Of a stretch of DNA of 64,000 nucleotides, positions 60,539 to 64,000 are shown piece after piece. The stretch covers positions 1,891,483 through 1,955,482 of the forward strand of contig WFMF01000003.1 of assembly GCA_011033025.1 (NCBI GenBank), given 5' to 3'. The stretch is from Beroe forskalii (lineage: Eukaryota > Ctenophora > Nuda > Beroida > Beroidae). The stretch's first letter is position 1, and each line of letters begins with the position of its first letter. The notes beneath the pieces are model-generated. The model had not been told where the DNA came from. It made no database searches and worked only from the letters and a program-made list of their open reading frames with translations. The position numbers and the translations under genes are program-made.

Positions 60539-63500
60539 CACCCTTGTTCCATATGCATATTTTTAGTCGAATTTTTAGTCGAATATCCGCGAGAGGAAAT
60601 TCGAGTAAAAATTCGAGTCCAATTTCTGGGATATTCGGGCAAATATCCGCGCAAAATATCTGTCAACGTGTTTACAGATTTTCTGCTGTACTCGAATATT
60701 TGCGATAATTGATACCTTGATTAGATCAGGCACCAATGCTAATTAGTCGGATATTTGGGTGAGATATTTGCTCTTGGTTCCATATGCATATTTTCAGTGA
60801 GATTTTCTCATGACGAACTTAATGAGATAATTAATATACCTACACACAAACTATTACACGGCTGTGTTCTGCGTACAGTGTGTAGCTACACACTTTTGAA
60901 TTTGACCCACTCAAGATCCGAGGGTCCTTCAATGGTCGTCCTTGGTTCACCAGAGGCCGGATGACCAAGGGCCAGGTCCCACCTGAGATGCAAGTTACAT
61001 CGCATCTCAGGGAGTCAGGCAAGATAAGAGTCAGGGTGAAGGCTTCATGAGGAGGTCAGATTAGTGTCACCAGAGGGTCAGAGAAGTGTTGCAGGGAGTC
61101 AACTGGGAGTCACAAGGGGCAAGAAAGGACCAAAAACGGCACCAGGTGACGGTCGCCAGATGGAGGTCGGCCAGTTGAGAGCAATTTAGCATTCTTGCTT
61201 CAAACAATTATGATTGACAAAGGTCAGCCAGCCAATGATCGCCAGAAGACCATTTGTAGACACTTAGTCACCAAGCAATAATAAAGGCTTTATCAGTCAG
61301 CAAGGCTTGATTATTGATGCTCAGCATATCGTTCACGAGCTGTCAAAAAGTCATCTGTGTGGCAAAGGGACAGGCAAGTGTGCCACCAGTTTCTTGCGAG
61401 AGTCCTGTAAAGTCATAATTGAGTAATTAACACTGGGAGAAGTGAGTCTGAAAAGGATGCCGCCAAGGGTCTAGTCAGACTCTGGTTCATAAGAGGGGTA
61501 TTCGGCCAGAAGATCACGTCAGAATCACCAGTGGGTTACTTGAACAGCTAAGAGTCAGCAGTGGATACGTCAGGTAGATAGCAGACACCAGTAGGTAAGG
61601 TAGGGATCAGAAGATGCCATTAGGTCAGGTCGGATCACGATACTCAGGTAGATCAGAGACGCCAGCTGTAGGTCAGGAGACGCAAATAGGTCAGGTAGGA
61701 TCAGGAGGCACCAGTAGGTCAGGTAGGATCAGGAGATGCTAGACGCTAGTAATGTCAGGCAGGATCAGGAGACACCAGTTCAGTAGTATCGTCCAGATGC
61801 TGTGGAGACGCCAGTTATAGGTCAGGTAGGATCAGGAGACGCCAGTTATAGGTCAGGTAGTATCAGGAGACGCCAGTTATGGGTCAGGTAGGATCAGAGA
61901 AGCCAGAAGATCAGGGATCAGGAGATCCCAGTGTAGGATCAGGAAAAGCTAGTAAGTCAAGTAGGATCAGAGACGCCAGTTATGGGTCAGGTAGGATCAG
62001 GAGAAGCCAGAAGATCAGGTAGACCGAGATGCCAGTAGGATCAGGATAAGCTAGTAGGTCAAGTAGTCAGAAGACGTTAGTAGGTCATTTAGGATCAAGA
62101 GACGCCAATGGCTAAAACAGTTACCTATTTGAGCTTTTAATTTAAGTGTCACTAATGGGTCAGGCAAGGAGTACCAGCTGGGTCAACAGTGGTTTAGCCA
62201 GAAGACGCCAGTAGGTCAGGTAGGTTAGGAGACTCAGGATCAGGAGACGCCAGTCTCCCCATGGGTCAGGTAGGATCAGTCCAGATGCCAGTAGGTCAGG
62301 TAGGATCAGGAGGCGCCAGTAGGTCAGGTACGATCAGGAGATGCCAGTATAATAGGTCAGGTAGGGTCAGGAGACACCAGTACACACTTAGTAAGTCAGG
62401 TAGGATCAGGAGATGCCATTAGGTCAGGTAGGATCACGATGCTCAGGTAGGATCGGGAGACACCAGCTATAGGTCAGGTAGGATCAGGAGACGCCACTTA
62501 TAGGTCAGGTAGGAACCGGAGACGCCAGTAGATCAGGTAAGAAAAGGAGCGATTCCAGTAGGTCAGGTAGGATCAGGAGAAGCTAGTAGGTCAGGTAGGA
62601 TCAGAAGACGTTAGTAGGTCAGGTAGGATCGAGAGACACCAATGGCTAAAACAGTTGCCTATTTGAGCTTTTAATTTGAGTGTCACTAGTGGGTCAGGCA
62701 AGAAGTACCAGCTGGGTCAACAGGTAAGTGTCTGCTGTCACCTATGGTCAGGCAATGGCCGAAAGTAGGTCAGGTTAGATCCGCAAGTAGGTCAGAGAAG
62801 ATCTGTCACAGATAAGAAGCGTCACTAGGCCAGGTAAGAGTCGCCAGTAGGTCAGATGAGATTCCACCGTAGGCCAGGTGAGAGACGCTAGTAGGTCAGA
62901 GATCAGGTAAGAGATCAGGTACTGGTAAGGGTTACCTGTGGTTCGATGGGCAGTCAGTGAGGCATTCAGGCAAAGGTCTAATTTGGTCACAATTTGGGCC
63001 ACACTTTATAATTTGGTCAGGCAAGAATCGCTACCTGGAACGGGTACCTAAAGGTCACCAGTAAGCCAATGGGTCAGGCAAAAATCTATTCAGTCTGGCT
63101 AGAGAGAAAGAGGCCCTAGTTGGTCAGGTCAGAGTCACCAGTGAATTAGGCAAGAGTTGCAAAGCTGGGCAGCACTCAGCGTGTCAACCAGGAGTCCCAG
63201 CCGCTCAGGTTTGAGGTCCCATTGATCAGGTCATAGTCACCAGTGAATTATGAAAGAGCAACAAGCTGGGTCTGGTATGGGTCACCAGTCACTGAGGCAA
63301 GAGTCACCAGTAGGTCAGCAAGAGACACCACTTAGTCAGGCAATATTGCATCATACTGATAGGTGATAGGTACCTAAGCCCTTCAAGCTCTGTGTGAAAA
63401 TAACCGCTTCTATTCATCAAATAAACTTAAGAGCCTCTGACTGTGAAAACAACAGATTTTTAAGTTAAAATTCATTGGAAAAAGCGCCAGAAATGACCAA

Positions 63501-63977
63501 AATGTAACCCAATAAAACAAAAAAAACAAAAAAAAGCCTAGCCCAAGAATCGGAAAATAGGGTAGGTTTGGTTTTTGGGCTTCAATCCCCCAAATAAGGA
63601 ATGCTGGTACTCCTTCAGCCTATACATCATCAAGGACCCCAAGAAAAATAATAATTTCAATCGCATTCATTCCTTTTCGCACTGATCTTTCCAGTATCGG
63701 ATCAGAAGTTGAACGCCATCAACCATATTGCGTATGATGCAAGTGTGTACATATATAAGTCATTATACTATTACTCTATTACCCCATTACAATACACTGA
63801 GGTGATTATGATGTGCCTGCCGTGTCGTCTTTCAAAATTGAATTACGATTCACCCTGCGTGCCAAAAGTTTGACTGGAAAATATGCATATGGAGCCCAGA
63901 GCGTCTCTGGGATTTTTTCAAGGTCGAATATTCGACTCGAATATTCTAGTCGAATATATCAATATGGAACAAGGGTG
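60539..63977. mobile_element. non-autonomous PIF/Harbinger-type element, 3.4 kb
   Basis: Left end CACCCTTGTTCCATATGCAT and right end ATATGGAACAAGGGTG are inverted, and TTA flanks both (60536-60538 and 63978-63980). The TTA/TWA target duplication is the hallmark of PIF/Harbinger transposons. Subterminal regions on both sides carry GTCGAATATTCGA-like motifs, and an internal repeat of the left end lies at about 60775. No transposase is encoded; the interior is mostly a minisatellite. Confidence 0.8.
61500..63340. repeat. ~30-bp minisatellite inside the Harbinger-type element
   Basis: Dozens of variants of GGTCAGGTAGGATCAGGAGA followed by CGCCAGT, some extended by TATA. Toward 63 kb they grade into longer GTCACCAGT-type units. 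A longer duplication, GGCTAAAACAGTT..CCTATTTGAGC, occurs at about 62108 and 62645, showing a higher-order copy of about 537 bp. Confidence 0.9.
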
Positions 63978-64000
63978 TTACGGGGGAACTGAGATCATTC

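Overview
The window is animal nuclear DNA, most likely from a bilaterian invertebrate. Genes are split by introns with GT/AG junctions and matching codon phase, there are AATAAA signals, and transposons and tandem repeats fill the spaces between exons. The best taxonomic pointer is a five-finger Glass-type zinc-finger gene, a photoreceptor-lineage regulator known from invertebrates. I cannot name the species. No bacterial, viral, CRISPR, rRNA or tRNA feature was seen.

Layout. 1-1.1 kb: 5' part of an arylsulfatase on the minus strand, running off the left edge. 2.8-4.4 kb: last four exons of a cysteine-rich, heavily sequon-bearing membrane or secreted protein (+) of unknown family. 4.5-7.3 kb: a 2.8-kb inverted-repeat element with an internal minisatellite. 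9.3-10.3 kb: a 51-bp minisatellite. 12.3-20.4 kb: a four-exon gene (+) for a 189-residue, probably N-myristoylated protein ending in an atypical SH3 domain. Its second intron opens directly into about 3.5 kb of an 18-bp satellite, and RFX X-box-like palindromes lie upstream. 20.8-30 kb: no intact gene recognised, but minisatellites, two related short TIR elements and a broken ORF. 30.2-39.9 kb: a five-exon gene (+) for an unrecognised protein of about 815 residues, with a LINE carrying two open ORFs in sense orientation in intron 2. 41.6-42.7 kb: two inverted-repeat elements. 43.4-59.6 kb: the glass-like gene (minus), with five C2H2 fingers on four exons and a proline/glycine-rich N-terminal part on at least three more. 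60.5-64 kb: a 3.4-kb element with TTA target duplication (PIF/Harbinger type) filled with a roughly 30-bp minisatellite.

How the parts relate. The genes are separate loci, not a pathway. Themes are: (i) tandem arrays sitting inside or hosting TIR elements; (ii) repeats meeting splice sites, namely the SH3-gene satellite whose unit contains GTGAGT, a 35-bp duplicated donor in the same gene, and two glass introns bounded by 13-14-bp direct repeats across their splice junctions; (iii) X-box-like motifs near the SH3 gene and in a glass intron. All exon structures are read by eye from splice signals, phase and protein resemblance, with no transcript or database support.
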